64,000 nt of DNA, taken from NCBI GenBank assembly GCA_951813625.1, contig CATOTS010000021.1, forward strand, positions 55,065 to 119,064. The letters run 5' to 3'. The position numbers were made by a program, and so were the translations under genes. Source of the DNA: an uncultured Caldilineaceae bacterium (GTDB lineage Bacteria > Chloroflexota > Anaerolineae > Caldilineales > Caldilineaceae). Each line of letters opens with the position of its first letter. Position 1 is the stretch's first letter. Shown here piece by piece: positions 50,367 to 58,809 of this stretch. The notes under the pieces were generated by a model, which made no database searches, was not told the origin of the DNA, and saw only the letters and a program-made list of their open reading frames with translations.

Positions 50367-51023
50367 CTAGCTGGTGCCGAACTGGCGGTCGCCGGCGTCC
50401 CCAAGTCCGGGCCAGATAAAGCCGGGCGGAAAGCCGTCGGCGGCGTCTTCAACAGTCGTCAGCCGTTCATCGACAGCCGCCACATGAACATCGACATCAG
50501 GGTGCGCTCCGTGGAGCGAGGCGACCCCTTCGGGCGCGGCAAGCAGGCCGACAAACTTGACCCGTGTTACGCCGTGTCGTTTAAGGATGTCGACCGCAGC
50601 CACCGCGGAGCCGCCGGTCGCCAGCATCGGATCGAGTACGAAGCACGTGTGGGTGGATAGGTCGTCGCGAAGCTTGTTGTAGTATATGACCGGTTGCAGC
50701 GTCTCCTCGTCGCGGTAAAAGCCAAGGTGCCAGACTTCGGCCTGGGGAATGAGACTGAGCATGCCGTCCACCATTCCCAAACCGGCGCGCAGGATCGGAA
50801 CGAGGCCGACCCGTTCTTCGAACTTGCTGCCGGTCGCGGCGGTGAGCGGAGTTTGCACTTCCACCGGCTGCGTGGCCAGGTCCGCCGTGGCTTCGTAGGC
50901 CAGAATCATCGACAATTCAGCGACGATGGAACGAAACTGGCGGAAGTCGGTCGTCCCATCGCGCAGTTGCGTAATCTTGTGTTCGACCAGGGGATGGGTG
51001 GAAACAAACAGATTGTCGGCCAT
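50367..51023 (-). CDS. upp: Uracil phosphoribosyltransferase
   Basis: 218 aa. [21 protein letters not shown] and [20 protein letters not shown] are UPRTase hallmarks; the PRPP loop is [18 protein letters not shown], and [10 protein letters not shown] closes the uracil site near the C-terminus. It salvages uracil to UMP. The gene lies 21 bases after the DksA-like zinc-finger gene, so they form a two-gene operon that diverges from ruvB, and it converges on the fucosidase gene 12 bases away. Confidence 0.95.
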   Translation of the reverse strand: MADNLFVSTHPLVEHKITQLRDGTTDFRQFRSIVAELSMILAYEATADLATQPVEVQTPLTAATGSKFEERVGLVPILRAGLGMVDGMLSLIPQAEVWHLGFYRDEETLQPVIYYNKLRDDLSTHTCFVLDPMLATGGSAVAAVDILKRHGVTRVKFVGLLAAPEGVASLHGAHPDVDVHVAAVDERLTTVEDAADGFPPGFIWPGLGDAGDRQFGTS

Positions 51024-51044
51024 TTCGTACCTTGTAGTTATCGC

Positions 51045-51422
51045 CTACCAGCGCGACGGGGTCGCGCGCGGCGAACGGTTACGGCGGTTGATCGACTCAA
51101 CCTCCCGCTGGCAGTTCATACAAAGGGTCGCGTCGGGCTTGACCTCCAGACGCGCCGGGCTGATCTCCCCGCCGCAGCGTTCACAGATGCCGTACTGCCC
51201 CATCTCGATCACGCGCAGGGCATGTTCGATGTCCTGCTTACGCCGCTCGAGCACGGCAATCAGGGCGGCGGTCTTCTCTCTTTCGACGATTTCCGTGTCG
51301 CCTTCATCAAGTTCAACATCGACTTCACCCAGCATCAGATTGCGCAGATGATCCAACTCTTCGTTCACCTGTTCAAGATTTGCCAGCAACCGCTTGCGGT
51401 CCGATTTCAACTTCTTCGTCAT
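51045..51422 (-). CDS. TraR/DksA-type C4 zinc-finger protein
   Basis: 125 aa. A helical coiled-coil N-terminal half (LLANLEQVNEELDHLRNLML, GDTEIVEREKTAALIAVLER) is followed by the zinc site CERCGGEISPARLE with CMNCQ, a CxxC-x17-CxxC spacing as in DksA. The acidic tip (DVELDEGDTE) corresponds to the part that enters the RNA polymerase secondary channel in DksA, although shorter. A basic tail ends the protein. Likely a transcription modulator. It starts from a predicted promoter at 51468-51496. Confidence 0.88.
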   Translation of the reverse strand: MTKKLKSDRKRLLANLEQVNEELDHLRNLMLGEVDVELDEGDTEIVEREKTAALIAVLERRKQDIEHALRVIEMGQYGICERCGGEISPARLEVKPDATLCMNCQREVESINRRNRSPRATPSRW

Positions 51423-51467
51423 GATGATTCCTTGTCATTCACAGAGATTGCGCAAAATGTGGATGAT

Positions 51468-51496
51468 CTTATAACAGTTTTTGTGCGTTCCGTCAA
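51468..51496 (-). promoter_or_regulatory. Predicted promoter of the DksA-like/upp operon
   Basis: On the minus strand TTGACG (51491-51496), 17 bases, then TATAAG (51468-51473) with an extended -10 TG one base before it. This is one of the best consensus promoters in the window. The leader to ATG 51422 is about 40 bases. Confidence 0.6.
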
Positions 51497-51535
51497 AGCA
51501 GTTGCGCACGGCCGACGCCAGATCAGTTTACACTG

Positions 51536-51564
51536 TTTTGATCCCGTCCTCCCTTTGGTATACT
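51536..51564 (+). promoter_or_regulatory. Predicted promoter of ruvB
   Basis: TTTTGA (51536-51541), 17 bases, then TATACT (51559-51564) preceded by TGG, an extended -10. The leader before ATG 51602 would be about 30 bases. It is back to back with the promoter of the DksA-like gene. Confidence 0.5.
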
Positions 51565-51601
51565 GACTTTAGCACAATCGTTCTCGCAATTCCGATTGGA
51601 T

Positions 51602-52696
51602 ATGAGCATGGCTGATGAACGCGGTGTGACACCGAGAAACGACCGGCGAGAAAGCAGTAAGAGCAGGCGCGAAATCTCCGGCGAAAGACAGGGCGAGGAC
51701 GGTCGCGTCGACTATGCCTTGCGGCCCAAGAGCCTGGACGAAATGATCGGCCAGGAGAGGTTGCGCGAGAAGATGCGCATTTTGGTGCAGGCCGCGCGCC
51801 AGCGCGGCGAAGCGCTCGATCATGTGCTCCTGTACGGTCCGCCGGGGCTCGGCAAGACCACCCTCAGCCACATTCTGGCGCACGAAATGCAGGGCAATCT
51901 CAAGCCGACCGCCGGACCCGCAATCGAAAAAGCCGGCGACCTGGCCGCTATCCTCACCAACCTGCGCAGTGGAGACATCCTGTTCATCGACGAAATCCAC
52001 CGTCTGGGCCGCGCGGTCGAGGAAATCCTTTACCCGGCGATGGAAGACTTTGTGCTCGACATCACCGTCGGCAGCGGACCCAGCGCGCGCAGCATCCGCC
52101 TGAAGCTGCCCCGCTTCACCGTCATCGGCGCGACCACGCGCCTGGCGCTGATGACCGCGCCTCTGCGCGCCCGTTTCGGTGTGGTTGAGCGCTTTGACTT
52201 CTACAGTCAGAACGCGTTGGAAACGATCATCACCCGCGCCGCAGAGATGCTGGAGACGCCCCTGGAGAACGAAGGCGCGGCCGAGATCGCCCGCCGCTCA
52301 AGGGGGACGCCGCGCGTGTCGCTGCGCCTGCTGCGCCGCGTGCGCGACTATGCCCAGGTGCGGGCCGACGGCAGCATTTCCCACGCGCTGGCCGACGAAG
52401 CGCTGAAGGTCAACGAGATCGACCACCTGGGGCTGGACGATTTGGACCGGCGCGTGCTGAACTCCATCGTCGGCAAGTTCAGCGGCGGCCCGGTCGGGCT
52501 GGGTACACTGGCGGCCAGCATCAGCGAGGAAGACGATACGATCATGGACGTGGTGGAGCCGTATTTGCTGCAGCTTGGCTTCCTGGAGCGTACGCCGCGC
52601 GGGCGCATGGCGACGAAGGCAGCCTACAAGCACATCGGCGCCGAATTCCCGGAGTCGCCGGAGCAGCGGACTCTGTTCGGGCGTGCTACGGAATGA
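51602..52696 (+). CDS. ruvB: Holliday junction branch migration helicase RuvB
   Basis: 364 aa from ATG 51602 (ATG 51608 is nearly equal; the TTG 51596 reading adds two residues). [20 protein letters not shown], Walker [32 protein letters not shown], Walker [13 protein letters not shown], sensor [20 protein letters not shown] and arginine finger region [20 protein letters not shown] are all RuvB. The winged-helix end has [25 protein letters not shown] charged extension of about 30 residues precedes the core. RuvB drives branch migration with RuvA; ruvA and ruvC are not in the window. Confidence 0.96.
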   Translation: MSMADERGVTPRNDRRESSKSRREISGERQGEDGRVDYALRPKSLDEMIGQERLREKMRILVQAARQRGEALDHVLLYGPPGLGKTTLSHILAHEMQGNLKPTAGPAIEKAGDLAAILTNLRSGDILFIDEIHRLGRAVEEILYPAMEDFVLDITVGSGPSARSIRLKLPRFTVIGATTRLALMTAPLRARFGVVERFDFYSQNALETIITRAAEMLETPLENEGAAEIARRSRGTPRVSLRLLRRVRDYAQVRADGSISHALADEALKVNEIDHLGLDDLDRRVLNSIVGKFSGGPVGLGTLAASISEEDDTIMDVVEPYLLQLGFLERTPRGRMATKAAYKHIGAEFPESPEQRTLFGRATE

Positions 52697-52757
52697 GCGG
52701 CGTCGATGCAAAGAAGAACGAAGCGGCGTAAGCGACTCGCCGCGTTGAGGTAAGAAA

Positions 52758-53093
52758 ATGGCGCAGATGTCGGAAGCAGTTCTCGAACAGATGGTGCAGA
52801 AGATCGTGGAAGAGGTAGATCCCGAACAGGTGATCCTCTTTGGTTCCCGCGCCCGGGGGGACGATCACGCGGGCTCGGACGTCGACTTGGTGGTGGTGGA
52901 GACCGAACCGTTCGATCGAGAAAGGAGCCGGCGCTTACAGACGGCCCGCCTACATCGGTCTCTGGCGGGTTTTGGCGTTGCCAAAGACCTTTTTCTCTAT
53001 AGCCGCGACGAGGTCGAGTACTGGCGGGACTCGCTCAACCATGTCTTGGCGCGGGCGCTGCGGGAAGGACGAGTTCTCTATGAGCGACGTTAA
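52758..53093 (+). CDS. Minimal nucleotidyltransferase (MNT family, MntA-like)
   Basis: 111 aa, ATG 52758 with GAGG seven bases upstream. The active site is complete: FGSRARGDDHAGSDVDLVVV, the GS...DxD pattern of polymerase-beta-type minimal nucleotidyltransferases. It overlaps the following HEPN gene by 14 bases. MNT/HEPN pairs form toxin-antitoxin modules in which the MNT protein can AMPylate and silence its HEPN partner. The gene is 61 bases downstream of ruvB on the same strand. Whether this pair is a toxin-antitoxin system is not shown by sequence alone. Confidence 0.88.
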   Translation: MAQMSEAVLEQMVQKIVEEVDPEQVILFGSRARGDDHAGSDVDLVVVETEPFDRERSRRLQTARLHRSLAGFGVAKDLFLYSRDEVEYWRDSLNHVLARALREGRVLYERR

Positions 53094-53478
53094 GTGCGCC
53101 CGCATGTTGTTGGAGGCTTCGTCCCGAGATGTCGAAGCCCTGGGTGGCATGGCCGATGCCACTGTTTTTGCCGATGAGATCTTCGGCTTCCAGCTGCAGC
53201 AGGCAACCGAGAATCTGCTCAAAGCGTGGCTCGCGCTGCTGGGCGATACGTACCCTTTGACGCACGATCTCGACTTGCTCTTCAGTCTCCTCAAGAACAA
53301 GGGCGCTGGTGTATCGAGTTATACGGCGTTGACGGAGTACACGCCCTATGCTGTCCAGTTCCGTTACGAAGCAATCGGGCTTGACGCTGCGCCGATTGAG
53401 CGACAGGAAAGCCTGGGCCTGGTGGGCTCATTGCTGGCAAGAGTTCAACTGGAACTCAGAGGCGTAGAAGGGAGTTAG
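53080..53478 (+). CDS. HEPN domain protein (partner of MNT)
   Basis: 132 aa from ATG 53080, inside the end of the MNT gene. The helical HEPN pattern is present: FADEIFGFQLQQATENLLKAW, then YPLTHDLDLLFSLL with the conserved THDL, and VQFRYEAIGLD. The RNase motif R-x4-6-H of toxic HEPN proteins is absent; the only His is that of THDL. It may therefore be a non-nuclease HEPN, as in many PF05168 pairs. A C-terminal helix (LGLVGSLLARVQLEL) completes the bundle. It is convergent with the next gene. Confidence 0.85.
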   Translation: MSDVKCARMLLEASSRDVEALGGMADATVFADEIFGFQLQQATENLLKAWLALLGDTYPLTHDLDLLFSLLKNKGAGVSSYTALTEYTPYAVQFRYEAIGLDAAPIERQESLGLVGSLLARVQLELRGVEGS

Positions 53479-53491
53479 CCGAAGCGGGGTC

Positions 53492-54178
53492 TCACGCCGC
53501 GGCCGCGTTGTAAATCCGCTCGATGTTCTGCCGGTGGATGGCGACGGCGGCGGGCGTGCGCCGATTCTCCGGCAAGAGCGACTCTGCAATCTGCTCGGAC
53601 CGGCTCCAGTATGAGCCGTCTGCAGCCGCTTGCGAAATGGTTCGCCGCAGGCCGTGGAAGTAGCTGACGTCCGCGGCCAGCCGCCCCATCACCTCGACTT
53701 TGTCTGCCGAGATCGAGCCTGTGCACGGGATGTACAGCTGCAGGCGGCGCCCTTTCACCAGGCGCGCCAGCAGACGCAGGCTCTCGATCTCATCCTCGCC
53801 GTCCGAGCCTTCCCCCAGCTGCGGCAGCGCCAGGTCGCTGCCAAATGTGCCGCCGCAAATCACCCCTAACGCCGGAAAATGGACCAGATTGGCATGCCGC
53901 TGCGAGTAAATGTCCAGGAGATGCTGGCCGACGTTTATGTGCGCCACGCCGCCGGGCCGCGTCTGAACGCGCGCCAGCCCGACATCCTTGCCGGTGCCTG
54001 TGAAGAGGACTGCCGTCTCCTCCGCCACGCCAAAGCGGTTGCTGACATCAAGCGGCGGATCGATGATCAGCAGCTTGTCCTCCGAGCCGAGCAATCGCGC
54101 CATGACGAAGAGCGAGTGGGAGGGGGGATCGCCATCGCTGTAAAGTTCGAACTGCTCAAATAGCTGGGTAATTTTCAT
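53492..54178 (-). CDS. Unassigned protein with metallo-beta-lactamase-like features
   Basis: 228 aa from ATG 54178, placed 20 bases after the stop of the upstream gene. Alternating strands (LFVMARLLGSEDKLLIIDPP, TAVLFTGTGKDVGLARVQT) and the His-rich centre HINVGQHLLDIYSQRHANLV with HFPALGVICGGTFGSDLALP suggest a compact alpha/beta fold; the text after HFPALG resembles the metal-site surroundings of MBL proteins, but a classical HxHxDH is missing. The C-terminal 60 residues are helical (TISQAAADG, LLPENRRTPAAVAIHRQNIE). I cannot name a family with confidence. It follows the phosphorylase-like gene in a two-gene operon. Confidence 0.5.
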   Translation of the reverse strand: MKITQLFEQFELYSDGDPPSHSLFVMARLLGSEDKLLIIDPPLDVSNRFGVAEETAVLFTGTGKDVGLARVQTRPGGVAHINVGQHLLDIYSQRHANLVHFPALGVICGGTFGSDLALPQLGEGSDGEDEIESLRLLARLVKGRRLQLYIPCTGSISADKVEVMGRLAADVSYFHGLRRTISQAAADGSYWSRSEQIAESLLPENRRTPAAVAIHRQNIERIYNAAAA

Positions 54179-54198
54179 CAGCGAGGCATCCTCGCCCT

Positions 54199-54930
54199 TT
54201 AGCGGCGGCCACAGCTGCAGGGGGCGTTCACCTCGTCGGAATGCAGCAAAGAGGTCAACGCCTGCACAACTGCCTCCAATTCCCAATGGTCCTCAACCTG
54301 AGGGGGACGTGACGGCCGCTCAGCGCTGATCGCGTCGACGGTAACCAGGCCGGCGAAACAGAGGTCCATTTCCCTGGCAAGCGCGATTTCCGGTACCAGA
54401 TTCTGGCCGAGGACATCTGCCCCCCAGCTGCGGAACATGCGCGCCTCCGCCGCGGTCTCCCGCCGCGGACCGTCTACGCCCATGTAGACGCCGCCGGGCG
54501 CCATCGGCAGGACGTGTGACAGCGCCTCAGTCAGGAGAGAACAGACGGCTGGAGAATGGCTGAAATCACCGGCGCCCTCCTCTTCCAGAAACGCTTGCGG
54601 CTGCTGGCGCGTAAAGTCGATAAAGTCGGTAATCAACATTGGATAGCCAGGCCCCAGCATCGGATTGACCCCGACTGCGCTATCCCAGGCGACAATCCGA
54701 TCAAGGTTGAGCGCACGCGCGGCCTGAATCGTGGCCCTCGGATCGGTGCGCGATGGCAGACCGTAGTAGGGCTGGACCCAATAGGACGGCCCCTGCGGTT
54801 GGCCCCGCCGCGCGAGCGGACCAACCGGGCCGTAGGCGGTATCCACCGTTCGCTCTTCGATAAGTGGGCCGACGGCTTCCAAGGACTTCGGCGGCAGCGG
54901 AACGGCCAGAAGGAGCAAAATTGGTCTCAA
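54199..54930 (-). CDS. Purine nucleoside/methylthioadenosine phosphorylase-family protein, divergent
   Basis: 243 aa. The proposed start is TTG 54930 with GGAG six bases upstream; the frame extends farther up to 55128 without a ribosome site. The family body is visible: RIVAWDSAVGVNPMLGPGYP, DFIDFTRQQPQAFLEEE, GGVYMGVDGPRRETAAEARM, RSWGADVLGQNLVPEIALAR and LCFAGLVTV. Key differences from MTA phosphorylase are a missing RHG phosphate loop (ARRGQPQG instead) and VTVDA where VTDxD is expected, so activity may be changed or lost. Its neighbour at 53492 is of unknown function. Confidence 0.68.
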   Translation of the reverse strand: MRPILLLLAVPLPPKSLEAVGPLIEERTVDTAYGPVGPLARRGQPQGPSYWVQPYYGLPSRTDPRATIQAARALNLDRIVAWDSAVGVNPMLGPGYPMLITDFIDFTRQQPQAFLEEEGAGDFSHSPAVCSLLTEALSHVLPMAPGGVYMGVDGPRRETAAEARMFRSWGADVLGQNLVPEIALAREMDLCFAGLVTVDAISAERPSRPPQVEDHWELEAVVQALTSLLHSDEVNAPCSCGRR

Positions 54931-54950
54931 CTGTTTCTCCAGCCTCTCTG

Positions 54951-54959
54951 TGATATAAT
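54951..54959 (+). promoter_or_regulatory. Extended -10 box TGATATAAT
   Basis: Perfect TGnTATAAT on the plus strand, between the divergent phosphorylase-like gene and the Gfo/Idh/MocA gene at 55076. The start of transcription would be near 54966, giving a leader of about 110 bases. The -35 is weak, which extended -10 promoters tolerate. Confidence 0.4.
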
Positions 54960-55075
54960 GGTTCCACCCACCCCCGTTTTGCCGGAAATTCTCCTGCGCA
55001 AAAGATAGCATCAGTTGCCAGCGACAGCAAGACGGGCGGGCCTGGCGGAACTCTCGGAGACTCCTGGGAAAGACC

Positions 55076-56086
55076 ATGGAAGGACCGGTTCGCATTGCTC
55101 TGATCGGGGCCGGGGAATTTGTTCGCAAGGCGCATGCGCCCTCCCTGCTGGAGTTGGGTGACGCGGTGCAGATCGCGGCTGTCTACAGCCGGACACGCGC
55201 CTCGGCCCAGACCGTTGCGGATTCACTCCCCTATCCCGTCGAGATTTACACAGAAATCGACGCGCTGCTTGCCGATGGGAGCGTCGAGGCGGTTGACATC
55301 GTACTTCCCGCGCCCTTGCTGCCGGCAACGGTGCTGAAGGCTCTGGCCTTGGGCAAGCACGTCGTCAGCGAAAAGCCGATCGCGTCTTCGGTCGCGGAAG
55401 GGCAGGCCTTGATCTCCAACAGCCGGACCTGCGCCGACCGGGTGTGGATGGTAGCCGAGAACTGGCGATTCGAGGAAGCCTTCCAGGTCGCCGCGGAAGC
55501 CATTCGCGCAGGCCGCATCGGGAAGCCGCTTTTCTGCGACTTTTCACTGCAGGTGCCGGTGATGCCCGACTCGCCCTACCTGCAGACGGCCTGGCGGCGG
55601 TCTGAGGCCTTTCCAAGTGGTTTTCTGCTCGATGGCGGCGTTCATCATGTGGCCGGTCTGCGCACGCTGCTGGGCGAGATCGAAAGCGTCTGCGCGCTCA
55701 CCGCAGCCCACCGGGTCGACCTGCCGCCCGCGGACACGATGAGCGTAGCGCTCCGCTTTGCCAGCGGCGTCGTCGGCACCTACTTGATCACCTACGCGGC
55801 CGGCAGTACACTGGGAGACGATGCCGTCCACATCGGGGGGACTGAAGGCAGCCTGCGCGTTTCGCGCGGGGAGCTTGTGTTGCAACGCGGCGACGACTGC
55901 GAGCGACGAGAGTTCAACACCTTCATCAGTGTGCGCGAGGAGCTGGCCGCGTTCACAGCCGCGGTGCGAGACGGCGCGGCTCACCGCAATTCGCCCCAGG
56001 AGGCGCTACAGGATTTGGCCGTTGTGGAGGCAATGCTGAAGTCCGCGCGGAGTGGAACGGTGCAGAAGGTCGAGCGGCAGTATTGA
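55076..56086 (+). CDS. Gfo/Idh/MocA family oxidoreductase
   Basis: 336 aa. VRIALIGAGEFVRKAHAPSLL is the dinucleotide loop; ALALGKHVVSEKPIASSVAEG has the catalytic Lys and FLLDGGVHHVAGLRTLLGEI the substrate-site GGxHHxxxL pattern (Asp replaced by Ala or Leu at the last position). VAENWRFEEAF is the family's YRF-like strand. A normal C-terminal sheet follows. It stands alone on the plus strand, with the RDD gene directly after it (28 bases). It is the fourth member of this family in the window. Substrate unknown. Confidence 0.88.
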   Translation: MEGPVRIALIGAGEFVRKAHAPSLLELGDAVQIAAVYSRTRASAQTVADSLPYPVEIYTEIDALLADGSVEAVDIVLPAPLLPATVLKALALGKHVVSEKPIASSVAEGQALISNSRTCADRVWMVAENWRFEEAFQVAAEAIRAGRIGKPLFCDFSLQVPVMPDSPYLQTAWRRSEAFPSGFLLDGGVHHVAGLRTLLGEIESVCALTAAHRVDLPPADTMSVALRFASGVVGTYLITYAAGSTLGDDAVHIGGTEGSLRVSRGELVLQRGDDCERREFNTFISVREELAAFTAAVRDGAAHRNSPQEALQDLAVVEAMLKSARSGTVQKVERQY

Positions 56087-56114
56087 CGGGCCGGCAGGAA
56101 TTGGACAGACAAAA

Positions 56115-56621
56115 ATGGATCCCAGGCTGCGGTGCTCTGCCTGCAATTCGCTTTTGTCCGCCGACGTACGGTGGTGTCCAGTCTGTTTCAGAAATGTTTC
56201 CTTTCCGCAGATCGGAAAGTTGGCTACTCCTTCAAGAAGGTTGGGCGCATATCTGATTGACCATGCAATCGCAGCCGTTCTCCAGCTACCTCTGGGAGTC
56301 GCGTTGGAAATAGGCAGTCGCGCGATAACAGCAGCTTCTCTTCTGATTTTTGCCTTTTTTTTCTTAGCATTCCTGATTTTGCTCGCTAGCGCAACGACAC
56401 CGGGGAAAGTGCTTCTCGGTCTCTATGTTTACAGGTATGACGGCAAAAAGGCCGGATTCTTCAGAATGTTCTTACGAGAAGGCATTGGCAAGTCAATCTC
56501 AGGAGCGGTCTTTTTGCTGGGTCTGCTCTGGATATTGCGGGACAAAGAGAGGCAGGGCTGGCACGACAAGATTCTCAAAACGCACGTTGTTGAGGTCGAG
56601 AGAAGCATTGAGAGGAGCTAG
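56115..56621 (+). CDS. Zinc-ribbon plus RDD-family membrane protein
   Basis: 168 aa from ATG 56115; the longest reading overlaps the previous gene. The N-terminus is a zinc ribbon, CSACN and CPVCF. The RDD domain follows: RRLGAYLIDHAIAAVLQLPL (Arg and Asp of RDD), a second helix LLIFAFFFLAFLILLAS, then TTPGKVLLGLYVYRYDGKKAG and a last helix SGAVFLLGLLWI followed by KERQGWHDKILKTHVV. RDD proteins are small membrane proteins, some acting as sodium/proton antiporters; the function here is unproven. Its base composition is clearly more AT-rich than neighbouring genes, hinting at a different origin. Confidence 0.82.
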   Translation: MDPRLRCSACNSLLSADVRWCPVCFRNVSFPQIGKLATPSRRLGAYLIDHAIAAVLQLPLGVALEIGSRAITAASLLIFAFFFLAFLILLASATTPGKVLLGLYVYRYDGKKAGFFRMFLREGIGKSISGAVFLLGLLWILRDKERQGWHDKILKTHVVEVERSIERS

Positions 56622-56780
56622 GTGGGCCGGGACCAGAGCCGCCAGAAATTCAAGTCTTCCTGTCCTGCCCGAGGATTGGTACGACGCGGGTGAACTGAAA
56701 TGTGCAAACGCACTCATCTGACAAAGAAACGCTGCAGTTGGCGGACATGGATCTATCGATTCCCGCCCAAGGAGGGATAG

Positions 56781-57575
56781 ATGGACATACTAGGCTTAGA
56801 CATCGGCGGCAGCGGCATCAAGGGCGCGATCGTCGACGCAGAGACCGGTGAGCTTCTGACCAAACGCCGCCGCGTCGACACGCCCGAACCGTCCACGCCC
56901 CAAGCTGTGGCCGAGGCGGTGAACGGAATCGTCCAACACTTCAAATGGACAGGGCCGATGGGATGCACTTTCCCTGGTGTGATTCGCAACGGTGTCATCT
57001 GCTCGGCAGCCAACGTGGACAGTTCATGGATCGGCGCCGACGCGCCGGCGTTGTTCGAGCGAATCACAGGATGCCCGACCTCGATCATCAACGACGCCGA
57101 CGCCGCCGGCATCGCCGAAATGGTCTTCGGCGCGGGCCGGGACCAGCCGGGTGTTGTCCTGCTGCTCACCTTGGGCACAGGTATCGGCTCGGCCCTGTTC
57201 ATTGACGGACACCTGGCGCCCAATACCGAGTTCGGGCACATCGAGATCGACGGCGTCAACGCCGAAAGCCGCGCCGCCAACAGTGCCCGCAAGCGCGAAG
57301 ATCTGAACTGGAAAGCATGGGGGGCCCGGCTTAACCGCTATTTCCAGACCGTGGAGTTTCTGCTTTCGCCCGATCTGTTTATTGTTGGCGGAGGCGTCAG
57401 CAAGAAGGGCCACAAATACATAAAATACATCGACGTGCGCGCGCCAATCGTCGTAGCGCAGATGCGCAACCACGCCGGGCTGATCGGCGGCGCGATGGCG
57501 GCGCACGCCCTGATTCAGGGGGGCGCGGACGCCGAACTGGATCCCGCCATCCTCTACGTACCGGAGTACGATTGA
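56781..57575 (+). CDS. ppgK: Polyphosphate glucokinase (ROK family)
   Basis: 264 aa, ATG 56781 after AAGGAGGG. ROK/PPGK features: [20 protein letters not shown] (phosphate-1 loop), [20 protein letters not shown] with the catalytic Asp, [20 protein letters not shown] and [11 protein letters not shown], the PPGK version of the metal-binding loop. It phosphorylates glucose to glucose 6-phosphate using inorganic polyphosphate (and ATP in some members). The gene opens a run with transaldolase/glucose-6-phosphate isomerase and rpiA, so it supplies the pentose-phosphate pathway. A 10-base-pair hairpin separates it from the next gene. Confidence 0.92.
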   Translation: MDILGLDIGGSGIKGAIVDAETGELLTKRRRVDTPEPSTPQAVAEAVNGIVQHFKWTGPMGCTFPGVIRNGVICSAANVDSSWIGADAPALFERITGCPTSIINDADAAGIAEMVFGAGRDQPGVVLLLTLGTGIGSALFIDGHLAPNTEFGHIEIDGVNAESRAANSARKREDLNWKAWGARLNRYFQTVEFLLSPDLFIVGGGVSKKGHKYIKYIDVRAPIVVAQMRNHAGLIGGAMAAHALIQGGADAELDPAILYVPEYD

Positions 57576-57579
57576 ACCA

Positions 57580-57608
57580 GCTGCCGCGTCGCCCGAAAAC
57601 GCGGCAGC
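57580..57608 (+). terminator. Intergenic stem-loop after ppgK
   Basis: A perfect 10-base-pair stem (GCTGCCGCGT/ACGCGGCAGC) with a nine-base loop directly after the ppgK stop. There is no T-run, so it is more likely a processing or stability element than a full terminator. Confidence 0.45.
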
Positions 57609-57651
57609 GTCAAACCAATTCTGAAGAACGACTTCGAGGAGACGAACCATC

Positions 57652-58794
57652 ATGACAAGAATGCATGAAGCAGCGGCGCTCGGTCAGTCGATCTGGCTGG
57701 ATTTCATCCGCCGCTCCTTTCTGGACTCGGGCGAACTGAACGAACTGGTCGCGCAGGGGTTGCGCGGGGTTACGTCGAACCCGTCGATCTTCCAAAAGGC
57801 GATAACCGCCAGCACCGACTACGATGCCGCGGTGGAGCGGCTGGTCGACGAGGGCAGCTCGGTCAACGACATATACGAAACGCTTGCTATCCAGGACATT
57901 CGCCGCGCCTGCGACATCTTGCAGCCGGTCTACCAGAGCAGCGACGGCCACGACGGCTACGTCAGCCTGGAGGTCAACCCGAAGCTGGCCTATGATACCG
58001 AGGGCACGGTGATGGAAGCCCGCCGTCTTTCGTCGATGGTTGACCGGGCCAATGTGATGATCAAAGTGCCGGCCACGCCGCAGGGCATCCCCGCGATCGA
58101 GACGCTGATCGGCGAGGGGATCAACGTCAACGTTACGCTGATCTTTTCGCTGCAACAGTATGAAGACAGCGCGATGGCCTACATTCACGGCCTGGAGAAG
58201 CTGGCCGGGGCGCATGTGGACCCCAGCAAAGTGGCGTCGGTGGCATCGTTCTTCGTCAGCCGCGTGGACGGCAAGGTCGATCCCAAATTGGGCGAAATCG
58301 GCAGCAGCGCACTCCTGGGCAAGATCGCCATCGCCAACGCTAAGAACGCTTACCATCGTTTCAGCGAGATATTCGACGGCCCGCGTTGGGAAAAGCTGGC
58401 CGCGCAAGGAGCGCGCGTGCAACGCCCTTTGTGGGGCAGCACCAGCACCAAGAACCCCGACTTCCCCGACACGTTCTACGTGGACGCCCTCATCGGCCCC
58501 CACACCGTCAATACCGTTCCCCCCGAGACGCTGGAGGCCTTCCTCGACCATGGCTGCGCGGCCCGCACCGTGGATACCGACATTGAGGAGACCCGCCGTC
58601 AACTGGCGCAGCTGGCTGAACTCGGTATCGATCTGGACGAAATTACCGCCCAGTTGATGCGCGATGGCGTCGAGGCATTCGCCGACTCGTTCGATGAGTT
58701 GATGGCGGGGATCGGCGAAAAAGTGGCCGGCATCGCCGGCGTCGATGACCGCGAGCGCACCGATTTTTTTACGGTCCCCTCCGGAGCAAGGTAG
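57652..58794 (+). CDS. tal: Transaldolase (N-terminal part of a transaldolase/glucose-6-phosphate isomerase)
   Basis: 380 aa as read in the zero frame. QSIWLDFIRRSFLDSGELNE, LRGVTSNPSIFQKAI and the Schiff-base Lys in ANVMIKVPATPQG identify transaldolase; NVNVTLIFSLQQYEDSAMAY and ASFFVSRVDGKVDPKLG are also conserved, and GSTSTKNPDFPDTFYVDALI is close to the end. After FADSFDELMAG the zero frame runs only 31 more residues to TAG 58792. The isomerase begins in the -1 frame at a run of seven T (58764-58770). In relatives the two enzymes are one polypeptide of about 940 residues. The separate reading could be an artefact or a recoding event; see the findings. Confidence 0.93.
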   Translation: MTRMHEAAALGQSIWLDFIRRSFLDSGELNELVAQGLRGVTSNPSIFQKAITASTDYDAAVERLVDEGSSVNDIYETLAIQDIRRACDILQPVYQSSDGHDGYVSLEVNPKLAYDTEGTVMEARRLSSMVDRANVMIKVPATPQGIPAIETLIGEGINVNVTLIFSLQQYEDSAMAYIHGLEKLAGAHVDPSKVASVASFFVSRVDGKVDPKLGEIGSSALLGKIAIANAKNAYHRFSEIFDGPRWEKLAAQGARVQRPLWGSTSTKNPDFPDTFYVDALIGPHTVNTVPPETLEAFLDHGCAARTVDTDIEETRRQLAQLAELGIDLDEITAQLMRDGVEAFADSFDELMAGIGEKVAGIAGVDDRERTDFFTVPSGAR

Positions 58795-58809
58795 AGGCCG
58801 CTCTGGAGG
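58764..58809 (+). promoter_or_regulatory. Candidate -1 ribosomal frameshift element between tal and pgi
   Basis: The heptamer T TTT TTT (58764-58770) is in the correct zero-frame phase for tandem slippage. After a seven-base spacer, a nine-base-pair stem follows: C58778 plus CTCCGGAG (58779-58786) pairs with CTCTGGAG plus G (58801-58809), one wobble pair and a 14-base loop. The zero-frame stop TAG 58792-58794 is in the loop. Confidence 0.4.
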
